A stretch of DNA of 64,000 nucleotides from Chryseosolibacter sp036402075 (GTDB lineage Bacteria > Bacteroidota > Bacteroidia > Cytophagales > Cyclobacteriaceae), in contig DASWTP010000260.1 in assembly GCA_036402075.1 (NCBI GenBank), positions 17,755-81,754 of the forward strand. The letters are read 5' to 3'. Below the pieces are notes generated by a model. It saw only the letters and a program-made list of their open reading frames with translations, was not told the origin of the DNA and searched no databases. Made by a program: the position numbers and the translations under genes. This document shows positions 14,317 through 23,163 of this stretch, piece after piece (position 1 is the first letter of the stretch; every line of letters begins with the position of its first letter).

Positions 14317-16794
14317 TCACATCTTCATGTTCTCCTCAAGTCGCTCGTGAATAAAGCGCAAGTGATATAGGGTCACGGGGTCTTTTGTCTTAGCGATGGC
14401 TTTCTTTACAATCGCCTTGATCTCCGTAATCTTCATCGCCATAAGCGGTGCCACATCGCGATAGTCCTTTCCCGATTTCTTCGACAACTCGATGATGCGG
14501 TCTACATAGGAACGTTGCAGATTTCGCCTGTAGATATCAACCGCGCTATAGGTCTTAAGCTCCGTCCACATGGCCGCATCAAGATCATTAAAGAACTCAA
14601 TCAGGCTGTACGCTTTCTCACCATACATGGCTTCGTTGACCGCGAGCTTGCTCAACGTTTTGGCACTGAACAAATGTTGAAAAACCATATCCTGCGATCT
14701 GCCAACAATCTGTGTTGGCGACTCTCCTACCCTCGACAGCACAGTTGTATCGAGCAGCCATGTGGGTGTTGTAAAGATGTTTTCCTTCAGGAACCTCATG
14801 GCTTCTTTCTGGGTCTCTACCGGCACCATCTGGAACACAGGACCGATCTGGGATGGAGACTTGGGTGTTTCATAGATGCCGCCAATGTTCGTCAGCACAT
14901 GACCGGTATAGTAGTCAAACTGTTCATTGATGCCCGTGTAGATCTCTGTCAGGTTTCGGTAACCATCATTTTCCTGGTAAGTCCACTTCATGAGATTGGA
15001 CATTACGCGCTTGAGGTTTCGGATGCCATATTCTCCAGACAGCATTGCATTATTTCCCAGGTCTTCCGTTTGCGTGCGCGGATCATCGCTGGTAAGTTCA
15101 GATCCATACCATAAACTTCGGTTATCCTGTTGTTGTGTCACCCATTTATTCAAGATGGGAATTTCGTCTTCAGGAGATTTCAAATCAGGATACCACCGGT
15201 AACCCCACTCAATTGCCCAAAGGTCGTACTCTCCGATGCGCGAGATCAATCCGCGCTGAGAGACACTATCTTCGGGTTGTGCCACGTAGTTGAAACGCGC
15301 ATAGTCCATGATCGATGGTGTATGTCCGTGTTCTTCCAGCCATTCACGGTCTCGTAGCTTTTCTACTGGCACCGTTGAGCTTGCACCAAAATTATGGGTC
15401 AGCCCGAGCGAGTGGCCAACTTCATGCGCTGCTACGGAGCGTACGAGTTCGCCCATCAACGCATCATCGAATTGCATCTTTTGTGCTGCTGTATCGAGAG
15501 GCGAACATTGCACAAAATACCAGTTACGGAGAATCGACATCAGGTTGTGATACCAGTTGATATGACTTTCAAGAATTTCACCTGAGCGCGGGTCGGTAAT
15601 GACAGGTCCGGCAGCATTGGCAATTGACGATGGTTTGTAAACGATAGCCGAGTGCTGCGAATCTTCAAGGCTCCAGTGTGGATTTTCCTTAGGGGTTGGC
15701 GCAAGGCGTGCCCGTATAGCATTCTTGAATCCTGCCTTCTCAAACGCAACCTGCCAGTCTTCAACTCCCTTGATCAGGTAGGGAATCCATTTCTTCGGTG
15801 TGGCGGGGTCAATGTAATAGATGATCGGTTTGGCAGGTTCAACCAGTTCGCCCCGTTTGTAACGCTCAATGTCTTCGCTTTTCGGCTCAAGACGGTACCG
15901 CTTAATATAGTTTACCACCTTCACGCCTTGCGGATTCGTGTTGTAATCAGTATACATTTCACTGAAATAGCCAACGCGTTTATCCGCATAGCGTTTACGC
16001 ATGGGAACTTCCGGCAACAACACCATGGATGTGTTGAGCTCCAGGGTGAAGGGTTCACCCGAAGAGGTTTGCGAATACGTTTTGATTGTGCGGATCTCAA
16101 GGTTCTTGGGAAATGAATTCACATCCTTGATGTAGCACATACTCTTCAGCATGCTCCCTACGCGCATTGATTTTCTCGATCCGGAGTTAAAAAAGAATAT
16201 GTCGTTGTCTCCATTGATGTAATCAGTGACTTCAACAACGCTTGCTTTGCCACTCGGGCTATACGCACCTATGCCGAAGGATGCAACGAGGGGTTGAAGG
16301 TTTGATCTTACCACCGCATTATACATGGCATGCGATGTGTCGCCCGCATGATCCTGGTAAGTTATCCTTCGCAAGAATAATTTATGGCCAGGACCTTTTT
16401 CAAAGCGGATGATGGTGCTTCCAATCTGGTCGCCTGCATAGCCGGTATAGCCAGGGCGAATGCCGGCAGCACCTTGGGCAATTCGGCCGACCACCAGGAT
16501 CTCACGTCCAAGGAGGCTGTCTGGAATCTCGAAGTAATAGTTATCGTTAACTTTGTGAACCGTGAACAAACCTTTACGCGTAATGCTTTTGTTGCGCAGA
16601 AGGTTGTAATAGTTTCGCGGGGCCGAAAGCTGGTCATTGCCGGCCGGAACCGAAGCCGATGTTTTCAAAGCTGCTGAATCGCGCTTTGTGGAATCATTCA
16701 GCAAGTAGAGAGACTCAAGCGTCTGTGCAAACGCATTACTATGGATAAAAAGTATAACTAGAAATACTAAAAATGTCCTGCTGCACAATTTCAT
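14317..16794 (-). CDS. Exported zinc-dependent metalloprotease (DUF5117/DUF4953 type)
   Basis: This 825-residue protein has a signal peptide (MKLCSRTFLVFLVILFIHS). The N-terminal part (NYYNLLRNKSITRKGLFTVH, LLGREILVVGRIAQGAAG) matches the DUF5118/DUF5117 region, and the C-terminal part the DUF4953 zincin. The extended zinc motif HEVGHSLGLTHN is at residues 457-468, giving His457, His461 and His467 as ligands and Glu458 as catalytic base. Length is normal for the family. The role is probably degradation of proteins or peptides in the periplasm or outside; the family has few characterised members. It is divergent from the exported TldD/E-like pair. Confidence 0.88.
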   Translation of the reverse strand: MKLCSRTFLVFLVILFIHSNAFAQTLESLYLLNDSTKRDSAALKTSASVPAGNDQLSAPRNYYNLLRNKSITRKGLFTVHKVNDNYYFEIPDSLLGREILVVGRIAQGAAGIRPGYTGYAGDQIGSTIIRFEKGPGHKLFLRRITYQDHAGDTSHAMYNAVVRSNLQPLVASFGIGAYSPSGKASVVEVTDYINGDNDIFFFNSGSRKSMRVGSMLKSMCYIKDVNSFPKNLEIRTIKTYSQTSSGEPFTLELNTSMVLLPEVPMRKRYADKRVGYFSEMYTDYNTNPQGVKVVNYIKRYRLEPKSEDIERYKRGELVEPAKPIIYYIDPATPKKWIPYLIKGVEDWQVAFEKAGFKNAIRARLAPTPKENPHWSLEDSQHSAIVYKPSSIANAAGPVITDPRSGEILESHINWYHNLMSILRNWYFVQCSPLDTAAQKMQFDDALMGELVRSVAAHEVGHSLGLTHNFGASSTVPVEKLRDREWLEEHGHTPSIMDYARFNYVAQPEDSVSQRGLISRIGEYDLWAIEWGYRWYPDLKSPEDEIPILNKWVTQQQDNRSLWYGSELTSDDPRTQTEDLGNNAMLSGEYGIRNLKRVMSNLMKWTYQENDGYRNLTEIYTGINEQFDYYTGHVLTNIGGIYETPKSPSQIGPVFQMVPVETQKEAMRFLKENIFTTPTWLLDTTVLSRVGESPTQIVGRSQDMVFQHLFSAKTLSKLAVNEAMYGEKAYSLIEFFNDLDAAMWTELKTYSAVDIYRRNLQRSYVDRIIELSKKSGKDYRDVAPLMAMKITEIKAIVKKAIAKTKDPVTLYHLRFIHERLEENMKM

Positions 16795-16873
16795 TCGCTG
16801 TAGGTTAGTTTTTAAAGTTAAATCCGTAAGATTTCACGACAGAAAACAAATAACTTTCGTTATCGTTCATTTA

Positions 16874-16901
16874 CAAAGATAACGCATGTACATCGTGCAA
16901 A
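16874..16901 (-). promoter_or_regulatory. Probable promoter of the zinc protease gene
   Basis: On the minus strand TATCTTTG at 16881-16874 matches TAnnTTTG exactly, with TTTG at 16901-16898 sixteen bases upstream. The transcript leader would be about 70 bases. Confidence 0.5.
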
Positions 16902-17018
16902 GTGCATGCAAACTTTGTAATGACTCTCAAAAAATTACATCGCGTGAGAATTTTTGCTGCGAAAATACTTCCACAGGCAGCCCTGAAAAGATTAAATGCT
17001 GCAGGCTTGGCCGGCTGA

Positions 17019-17026
17019 TATATTTG
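17019..17026 (+). promoter_or_regulatory. -7 element of the TldD/TldE-like operon
   Basis: TATATTTG is an exact match to TAnnTTTG, 33 bases before the GTG start at 17060. No clear -33 element is seen. Confidence 0.5.
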
Positions 17027-17059
17027 GAATATTTTGAACCGACATTATCATATTAGCAA

Positions 17060-18799
17060 GTGAATTATCCCACGAATCCTCTGCTGACGCGACCCTTCCC
17101 CTGGCAAAACTTAGCAATCATACTTATTGCGCTGCTCGCCAGCTTCATTGCGCGTTCACAGTCCCCAAGTGACCCATTAGTAGAGATCCTTAAGAATGAA
17201 ATGGTACGTGAAATGAACCAGCTGAAGCAAGCGCCCATTCCGCCTTACTACCTGGATTATCATGTCACTGACATTGAATTCGTCTCGGTTACTGGCTCAT
17301 TCGGGAGCATTGTAGAATCTAACCGTGACCGATCGAGATTGCTGTCGATGCGCATCAAGGTTGGCGATTACACTTTCGATGATTCACACCCTGTGAACGA
17401 ACGTGGCATAGAGTTCCACGGTGGTCGCGGCATCGGCCAGGCCATTCTACCGATTGAAAATGACGCAGTGTCTATTTCTTTCCAGTTATGGAAGACAGCG
17501 GAAAATCTTTATAAGGATGGGCTTGAGCAATATAAAGCGGTTAAAAATATTGCCGAACGTCAGCCAAAGCCCTCCACACCATTAGATGATTTCTCGAAAG
17601 AGCCAATTGAAACGTACATCGAACCAGCGCTCCCCAAAGCATCAGAGGTTTTTGATGATTCTGCGTGGGCCTCCAAGATTAAGAAATACTCTGCACTCTT
17701 CCTGAGCGACAAAAACATCATAAGGGGTAACGTAAGTTTCCGGCTGACCTATGAGCGTAAATATTTCGTATCGAGCGAAGGAACGGTGGTGGTTCAAAAT
17801 ACGCCTGCTGTATACCTGAACATCAATGCAAGTATTCGGGCAGACGATGGCGATCTTATTCCGCTTTCACGGTCGTACTACGCTACAAAGCCCACCGACC
17901 TTCCTTCAGATGAGAAAGTATCAAGCGATATTCAAAATCTTATTGAAACGCTCAGGAAGCTGCGCACAGCTCCACTGGCTGAGCCCTACAGCGGTCCTGC
18001 GATACTGATGGCTGAAACCTCTGGTGTCTTCTTTCACGAAATCTTCGGGCATCGCATTGAAGGCCATCGTCTCAAAAATGAATATGACGGCCAGACTTTC
18101 AAGTCCCGTATCAATCAGCCAGTTCTTCCGAAGACGTTGAACGTAAGCTTCGATCCCACAACATCCAGCTATAAGCATCACGTGCTGAACGGAAGCTACG
18201 CCTATGATGACGAAGGTGTAAAGAGCAGGAAGGTGACAGTAGTGGAAAATGGTATTCTAAAAACCTTCCTGATGTCACGATCTCCACTCGAAAACATCCC
18301 TAATTCAAATGGACATGGGCGAGCCTCAATGGGAGCCGAGCCGGTTTCACGCCAATCGAATCTCATCGTTGAAACAACCAAGCCGATGAAATTCGAGGCA
18401 CTGCGCAAAATGTTAATTAAGGAGTGCCAGAAGCAAGGAAAAGAATATGGTTATCTGTTCAAGGAGGTTATTGGCGGATTCACTACAACGGACCGCTTTA
18501 ACCCGAACGCATTTAATATCTTTCCAACTGAGGTATATCGGATCTACGTGAGCGGCAAACCGGATGAACTCGTTCGTGGTGTTGATCTTATCGGCACACC
18601 ACTGGCAATGTTTGCAGAGATTTCCGCTGCCGCGGATGATAGCGGAGTATTCATCGGTTTCTGTGGTGCTGAGTCAGGCAATGTTCCTGTCAGCGCGGTG
18701 GCTCCTTCTCTTTTTGTGAGAAGAATCGAGACGCAGAAAAAGCCAAAACAGCATGAGGAAGCAACCCTGTTGTCGCGACCTGTACCCACCGAACAATAA
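17060..18799 (+). CDS. Exported TldD-like metalloprotease (catalytic partner)
   Basis: This 579-residue protein of the TldD/PmbA (modulator of DNA gyrase) family is full length. The zinc motif HEIFGH is at residues 326-331 and the third ligand Cys535 in GFCGAESG, as in E. coli TldD. Unlike E. coli TldD, it begins with a membrane or signal segment (NLAIILIALLASFIARSQ), so it should act outside the cytoplasm. The start is a GTG; no ATG lies before residue 48. The family degrades unfolded or modified peptides in a TldD/TldE heterodimer. The next gene, seven bases on, is the matching non-catalytic partner. Confidence 0.9.
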   Translation: MNYPTNPLLTRPFPWQNLAIILIALLASFIARSQSPSDPLVEILKNEMVREMNQLKQAPIPPYYLDYHVTDIEFVSVTGSFGSIVESNRDRSRLLSMRIKVGDYTFDDSHPVNERGIEFHGGRGIGQAILPIENDAVSISFQLWKTAENLYKDGLEQYKAVKNIAERQPKPSTPLDDFSKEPIETYIEPALPKASEVFDDSAWASKIKKYSALFLSDKNIIRGNVSFRLTYERKYFVSSEGTVVVQNTPAVYLNINASIRADDGDLIPLSRSYYATKPTDLPSDEKVSSDIQNLIETLRKLRTAPLAEPYSGPAILMAETSGVFFHEIFGHRIEGHRLKNEYDGQTFKSRINQPVLPKTLNVSFDPTTSSYKHHVLNGSYAYDDEGVKSRKVTVVENGILKTFLMSRSPLENIPNSNGHGRASMGAEPVSRQSNLIVETTKPMKFEALRKMLIKECQKQGKEYGYLFKEVIGGFTTTDRFNPNAFNIFPTEVYRIYVSGKPDELVRGVDLIGTPLAMFAEISAAADDSGVFIGFCGAESGNVPVSAVAPSLFVRRIETQKKPKQHEEATLLSRPVPTEQ

Positions 18800-18805
18800 T
18801 CTGAC

Positions 18806-20440
18806 ATGAAACAAGTACTGCTATACATATTAACGACTCTTTCGCTGGCAGCCTTCGCGCAGGAAAACAACGTTATTCTTCGGGCCATGCAAGACGAACT
18901 CAAGCGCAGCACATCGGAGCTTCAGTATGAAAACCATGAAAAACCCTTTTACATTAGTTACACCATCAACGACACGAAGGCTTTTAGTGTCTATGGCACG
19001 CTCGGTGGCCTTTGGGGGTCTCGGGAAATGAAGTTTAGGACGAACAACGTTAGAATCCTTGTGGGTGATTACGAATTTAATGACGAGAGCCTCGACAATA
19101 ATAATTATAGTGAGCCGTCCGCGCATGAAATCCAGGTGCCCCTGGAAGATGATTACTTCGGGATCCGCAGATCACTCTGGACCACTACAGACATCGTTTA
19201 TAAGGGAGCGGCCCAAAAATACAAGAAGCACCAGGCGACTCTGAAGGAAAAGAGCAAACCACTGTCTGACATTCCGCACCGAACGTTTGCTCAGCTTCCC
19301 GCATACCAGGTACGCGAACCCATTCCCACCTATCAAATCGACACGAAAAAATGGAACGACTACACAAAAGAGCTCTCTTCTTATTTTAGAGAAGTTGATG
19401 CGCTGGAAAATTCAAGTGTCTTCTTTTCATTTACACATACCGTGCGCTATTTTGTGAACAGCGAGGGTACCACGGCCATTGTACCCGAAACCATTGCTTC
19501 ATTTCAATGCTCCGGGCAGGTGAAGTCTAAAACAAACACGCCCGTCAATGTTCAGACGACTCGCTATGCAAAAACGCTGGACGAGCTACCCTCGTTTGCT
19601 GAGTTACAGAGGGACGTTAGAGAAGCGGTCAACAAATTAAAAAACGCACAAGAAACGAAATCGCTGGAGGAAGAGTACATCGGGCCGGTGCTGTTCATTG
19701 GCGAACCGGTGGTGCAGGTGTTCACGCAAACCGTTCTTTCGCTCAACGCATCGAACACGCTGCAAGGACAAGACGGATACAACGGTGAGTTCGGTCCAGC
19801 AGCCGATAACAAGATCGGAAAAAATTACGTTGACCCAGCAATCACTGTAAAAGCCCTGCCGGGACTTAAGGAATTTCAGGGAAAACCCGTACTGGGAAAT
19901 ATAGTGATGGACGGGGAAGGCGTTAAGCCAAAAGAAGAAACGATTCTTATTGAGAAAGGCATCCTGAGGAATCTGATGAATGACCGGACGCTCACGAAGC
20001 CCGATCAGGTTGCTAACGGTTTTAGCGATGGCCCCGGAGTCATCCAGGTTTCGCTTGCAAACGGAGTTTCACTCACGACCCTGAAAAGCCAATTAATCGC
20101 TCAGGCAAAAGCGGAAGGTCTGGAATTTGCCATTATCCTCAAGGGCAAAGCCTGGCCGATGGGGCAAACCGACATTTTTAAGGTAGACGTGGCTACTGGA
20201 AAGGAAGAACAATTGAGCCCGGCAGCACTTAGGTCTATTCAGCCGAAACATCTGAAACGTCTGACCGGAACGACATCGCAGTCTATGCACTATGTGCCGG
20301 TGAGCCGAAGAAATCCTATCTCTGCAATTGTGCCGGAGGCAGTACTTCTGCTGGAGGTTGAGATCTCGCCTTTTAAGAATTCCTTTATCAAAGATGACCC
20401 GGAGTACATTACGAGTCCGTTGAAATCGGAATCCAGATAG
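18806..20440 (+). CDS. Exported TldE/PmbA-like partner lacking the zinc motif
   Basis: This 544-residue paralogue of the preceding protein has its own signal peptide (MKQVLLYILTTLSLAAFA). The overall layout is the same (IRAxxDE...N-terminal strand, then RYFVNSEGTTAIVPE, then ILIEKGILRNLMNDRT). At the place of HEIFGH it reads VQVFTQTVLSLN, so it cannot bind zinc in the same way. This matches the TldE role: non-catalytic subunit that shapes the active chamber with TldD. Seven-base spacing and shared strand indicate an operon. The export signal on both subunits points to a periplasmic or surface heterodimer. Confidence 0.88.
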   Translation: MKQVLLYILTTLSLAAFAQENNVILRAMQDELKRSTSELQYENHEKPFYISYTINDTKAFSVYGTLGGLWGSREMKFRTNNVRILVGDYEFNDESLDNNNYSEPSAHEIQVPLEDDYFGIRRSLWTTTDIVYKGAAQKYKKHQATLKEKSKPLSDIPHRTFAQLPAYQVREPIPTYQIDTKKWNDYTKELSSYFREVDALENSSVFFSFTHTVRYFVNSEGTTAIVPETIASFQCSGQVKSKTNTPVNVQTTRYAKTLDELPSFAELQRDVREAVNKLKNAQETKSLEEEYIGPVLFIGEPVVQVFTQTVLSLNASNTLQGQDGYNGEFGPAADNKIGKNYVDPAITVKALPGLKEFQGKPVLGNIVMDGEGVKPKEETILIEKGILRNLMNDRTLTKPDQVANGFSDGPGVIQVSLANGVSLTTLKSQLIAQAKAEGLEFAIILKGKAWPMGQTDIFKVDVATGKEEQLSPAALRSIQPKHLKRLTGTTSQSMHYVPVSRRNPISAIVPEAVLLLEVEISPFKNSFIKDDPEYITSPLKSESR

Positions 20441-20476
20441 CAACACAATCGTTCGCGATGCATTCAGTCGTCCAAT

Positions 20477-20512
20477 CGTGTTGCAACACGGTATTGAGCG
20501 GGCATACCTTTT
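20477..20512 (+). promoter_or_regulatory. Promoter with overlapping 14-base palindrome
   Basis: TTG at 20481-20483, a 21-base spacer and TACCTTTT at 20505-20512 form a promoter-like pair before the small gene at 20540. The perfect palindrome CGTGTTGCAACACG (20477-20490) covers the -33 element and could be an operator. An alternative use is a hairpin with GCAACAC at 20440-20446 that would end the TldE-like transcript. Confidence 0.4.
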
Positions 20513-20539
20513 TAACTATTGGAGTAAATCCAAAACGTT

Positions 20540-20746
20540 ATGAAAGAGGTATACTTCAAAGGCAAAGCCTACGCTTACAGAATGATCGATTCCCGCGGAA
20601 AACGCCAATATCAATTATTGGATAACGGTTCCGTTGTGAACACTGTCGATGAAAATGAGCTCGATATCAGATCGATTGTAAGCCTGATCCTCGATTCATA
20701 TTACAAGAATGTAAAGCCTGCGGTGCGCTCAAGTGTACTTTCATAA
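20540..20746 (+). CDS. Small hypothetical protein
   Basis: This is a 68-residue soluble protein (MKEVYFKGKAYAYRMIDSRG, then QYQLLDNGSVVNTVDENELD) with alternating strands and a C-terminal helix (IRSIVSLILDSYYKNVK). No family is recognised. Support comes from an ATG with a promoter-like sequence and a palindrome just upstream, and from protein-like composition. It is not shadowed by another gene. Confidence 0.55.
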   Translation: MKEVYFKGKAYAYRMIDSRGKRQYQLLDNGSVVNTVDENELDIRSIVSLILDSYYKNVKPAVRSSVLS

Positions 20747-20880
20747 GCAGCTTTGAGGCGCGAATTCCACAAACGGGCTGAAAGAAAATCGGAAAGCAAT
20801 AAAGCTCAAGGTCGAACAAGCTAAAATGCACGTGCGCAACGCAATGCGCCTGACGGTCATGCTCTTTTGCGAAAATTCGA

Positions 20881-20888
20881 TATGTTTG
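20881..20888 (+). promoter_or_regulatory. -7 element of the polysaccharide deacetylase gene
   Basis: TATGTTTG is an exact match to TAnnTTTG, 16 bases before the ATG at 20905. The nearest TTTG upstream is too close to act as a normal -33 element. Confidence 0.45.
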
Positions 20889-20904
20889 AGAAAATCTTTT
20901 CGCG

Positions 20905-21819
20905 ATGCTCAAACGTCTTTCCCTTCTTACGATCCTGGTTTGTATTTTTCTTCAATTTTCATTTTCGCAGGAAATAGCGATCACCTTCGATGATGCCCCG
21001 ATGGAGGACGGTGCATACTTCAACGGTGCCGAACGAACCGATAAGATAATTGCTCACCTGAAGGAGAATGAAGTTTCCCAGGTAGCCTTCTTTGTGATCA
21101 CCAAAAATATTGAAGATAACCAAGGGTCCGCGCGACTTGACAAGTACGTGGCTGCGGGCCACCTCCTGGCTAACCATACACACCGTCACCGCTGGATTCA
21201 TAACCTGGGTACAGCGAACTACATCAATGACATTAAAATTGCCGATGAAATCCTGAGAAAACGAAAGGGATATGCGCCATGGTTCCGCTACCCCTTCCTT
21301 GATGAAGGCAATCCAAAACAGAGACGTGATTCTATCCGAACCGCTCTTCAGCAACTGAAGCTCGCCAATGGATATGTGACCATCGATAATTATGATTGGT
21401 ACATCAACGGTCAAACCCGAAAAGCATTGCTTGACGGAAAAAAAGTGAACGAGGCCGCCCTGCGCTCCTTCTATCTCGACCATATACTGACGAGCATTGA
21501 ATTCTATGACAACATAGCTAAAAAACATCTTGGCCGGTCGCCCAAGCATGTGCTTCTTCTTCATGAAAATGATCTCGCAGCAAAATTTTTGGGCGATCTG
21601 ATCCAGCAGTTGAGATTGAAGGGATGGAAAATCATTTCGCCAACCGAAGCATACACCGACCCGATCGCCACGCAGATTCCTGATGTCCTGTTCAACAACC
21701 AGGGGCGGGTTGCCGCTATCGCGCGGGAGAAAGGCGTACCTGGCCGGGAACTCGTGCAGGAGTCTGAGGATGAAGAGTACCTGGATCGGCAAATGACCGA
21801 ACGTAAACTGTTTCAGTAA
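20905..21819 (+). CDS. Exported polysaccharide deacetylase (NodB/CE4 fold)
   Basis: This 304-residue protein has a signal peptide (MLKRLSLLTILVCIFLQFSFS). CE4 motifs are visible: Asp29-Asp30 in ITFDDAP (catalytic base and metal ligand), His91 and His95 in NHTHRH (metal ligands), and WFRYPFLDEG (motif three, normally R-x-P-[FY]; here Arg-Tyr-Pro-Phe). It would remove acetyl groups from a polysaccharide such as peptidoglycan or a chitin-like polymer; the substrate is not shown by the sequence. The C-terminal 70 residues extend past the fold and are charged. Confidence 0.85.
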   Translation: MLKRLSLLTILVCIFLQFSFSQEIAITFDDAPMEDGAYFNGAERTDKIIAHLKENEVSQVAFFVITKNIEDNQGSARLDKYVAAGHLLANHTHRHRWIHNLGTANYINDIKIADEILRKRKGYAPWFRYPFLDEGNPKQRRDSIRTALQQLKLANGYVTIDNYDWYINGQTRKALLDGKKVNEAALRSFYLDHILTSIEFYDNIAKKHLGRSPKHVLLLHENDLAAKFLGDLIQQLRLKGWKIISPTEAYTDPIATQIPDVLFNNQGRVAAIAREKGVPGRELVQESEDEEYLDRQMTERKLFQ

Positions 21820-21867
21820 ATCGAAGTCTTGGCATCTGATTTTTCCCTGCAGTGCAAATTTTGGTTT

Positions 21868-22332
21868 ATGAATGTTGTATCTGTCATTGGAGGACTTGCC
21901 GGAGCTGGCGCGCTCACGCTGGTGAACGAGACTGTTAAACGTGTGGACAAAGACGCACCTCGCCTCGATCTGCTTGGCATGAATGCCGCAGCAAAAATTA
22001 TGAAAGGTAGCAGCCTTAAAACACCGCAGTTCGCACAGCATCTGTTTCCTGCTGCACTGGCTGGCGACTTAGTGAGCAACACGCTGTATTTCGCAATGGC
22101 GCAAGGTGAGACAAAATCAAAAACATTAATGCGTGGTGCGCTCCTGGGACTCGGTGCAGGTGTAGCGGCCGTCACGCTAGCGAAACCGCTTGGCATTGAT
22201 GGTCAGCCAAAAGCGCAGCCTGTTAAGACGAATACGATGACCATTGCCTACTATCTGCTCGGTGGACTGGTTGCTGCCGCGATGATAAACCTGATCGCGA
22301 AGGAAACCCTCAAAGAAAAACTCACACCATGA
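21868..22332 (+). CDS. Membrane protein of unknown function
   Basis: This protein of about 154 residues has at least three hydrophobic glycine/alanine-rich segments (VVSVIGGLAGAGALTLVNET, LMRGALLGLGAGVAAVTLAK, YYLLGGLVAAAMINLIAK). The ATG at 21868 is used because an upstream TTG adds only a short polar leader. No family is recognised. The stop overlaps the start of the next small membrane protein (ATGA), so the two are coupled. Confidence 0.65.
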   Translation: MNVVSVIGGLAGAGALTLVNETVKRVDKDAPRLDLLGMNAAAKIMKGSSLKTPQFAQHLFPAALAGDLVSNTLYFAMAQGETKSKTLMRGALLGLGAGVAAVTLAKPLGIDGQPKAQPVKTNTMTIAYYLLGGLVAAAMINLIAKETLKEKLTP

Positions 22333-22502
22333 TAAAAGGCCTCGGTGTTCTTCTTACCATTGCTGGAATGGCTGGATTGGTTTTGGGTGTGCTGGGAATC
22401 TTCGGCCAGAACTATTTCACAATAAGTCCGTGGGCATTTGCAATCCTGGGGTTAATTTTCTTCAGCGCAGGTATTGGATTGCTCAAACGATCGGGCGCTT
22501 AG
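22329..22502 (+). CDS. Small membrane protein (57 residues)
   Basis: The sequence begins MIKGLGVLLTIAGMAGLVLG, continues through VLGIFGQNYFTISPWAFAIL and ends GLIFFSAGIGLLKRSGA: two transmembrane helices joined by a short polar loop and ending in a basic tail. Its ATG overlaps the TGA of the preceding membrane protein gene by four bases, which is strong support for real translation. The last bases overlap the end of the convergent beta-barrel gene. Function is unknown. Confidence 0.7.
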   Translation: MIKGLGVLLTIAGMAGLVLGVLGIFGQNYFTISPWAFAILGLIFFSAGIGLLKRSGA

Positions 22503-23080
22503 ATCGATTTGATCGGCAGCGAAAGTGATAGCTGAACTGCTCTGTTCAAATAGCGCACCTGTTCTCCGGATGCACCGGATGCATTTCGAATGACACTTAA
22601 AAAACCTGCATTGAATCTTAACCCCACGTATGCCTTTCCGATCCGGTAGTGTAATCCTGCGTCAAGCCCGACATCAAGCTTATTGTCCCACGTACTGTTC
22701 AGGTTACCATACCTGGAATTCGCAGACACCAGGTAACCGATCTCTGGCCCCGCTTCAGCAACCCATTTCTCATTGAGATGGTATCGAAGTAAGAGCGGAA
22801 TTGTGACGTAGTGGAGGTTGATGCGATTGAGCGCATTTACACCTTTATTGGAATAAAGCAGTTCCGCGACTAGCCCGAATTCATTCTCCCCATCCAACAA
22901 AACAAAAACGCCAGCATGTAATCCTGCCTTAACCTGGTACGCAGGCTCAAGATCGGGATTCGTCAAATTGTTCAGCACAATATCGGAAAGGTTCAGTCCT
23001 CCCCTAACGCCTATAACCATCTGCGCATTCACGGTGGTGACGCACCCAAAGAGAAAAAAGAATAGTCCCAGCGTTCTCAT
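22499..23080 (-). CDS. Outer-membrane beta-barrel protein (PorT-like family)
   Basis: This 193-residue protein has a signal peptide (MRTLGLFFFLFGCVTTVNA). It shows the typical start of the family (QMVIGVRGGLNLSDIV), then alternating amphipathic strands (AGLHAGVFVLLDGENEFGLV, HYVTIPLLLRYHLNEKWVAE, LDVGLDAGLHYRIGKAYVGL). It fits an eight-stranded outer-membrane barrel of the outer membrane protein beta-barrel domain family. This broad family has PorT of the type IX system as a member, but nothing here shows that role. It converges with the small membrane protein gene. Confidence 0.82.
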   Translation of the reverse strand: MRTLGLFFFLFGCVTTVNAQMVIGVRGGLNLSDIVLNNLTNPDLEPAYQVKAGLHAGVFVLLDGENEFGLVAELLYSNKGVNALNRINLHYVTIPLLLRYHLNEKWVAEAGPEIGYLVSANSRYGNLNSTWDNKLDVGLDAGLHYRIGKAYVGLRFNAGFLSVIRNASGASGEQVRYLNRAVQLSLSLPIKSI

Positions 23081-23163
23081 ACCTCACAAATAAAACGACC
23101 AAATCTTAAACATTCTTGCGTTGTGTTTGAGATTTGGTCTTTATGGTTATGGTTCTCTGTTGC

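Noticed and set aside
20959..22041. Minus-strand 360-codon frame opposite the deacetylase
   Set aside because: Although long, it has no domain pattern, and the plus-strand frame carries all CE4 motifs and a signal peptide.
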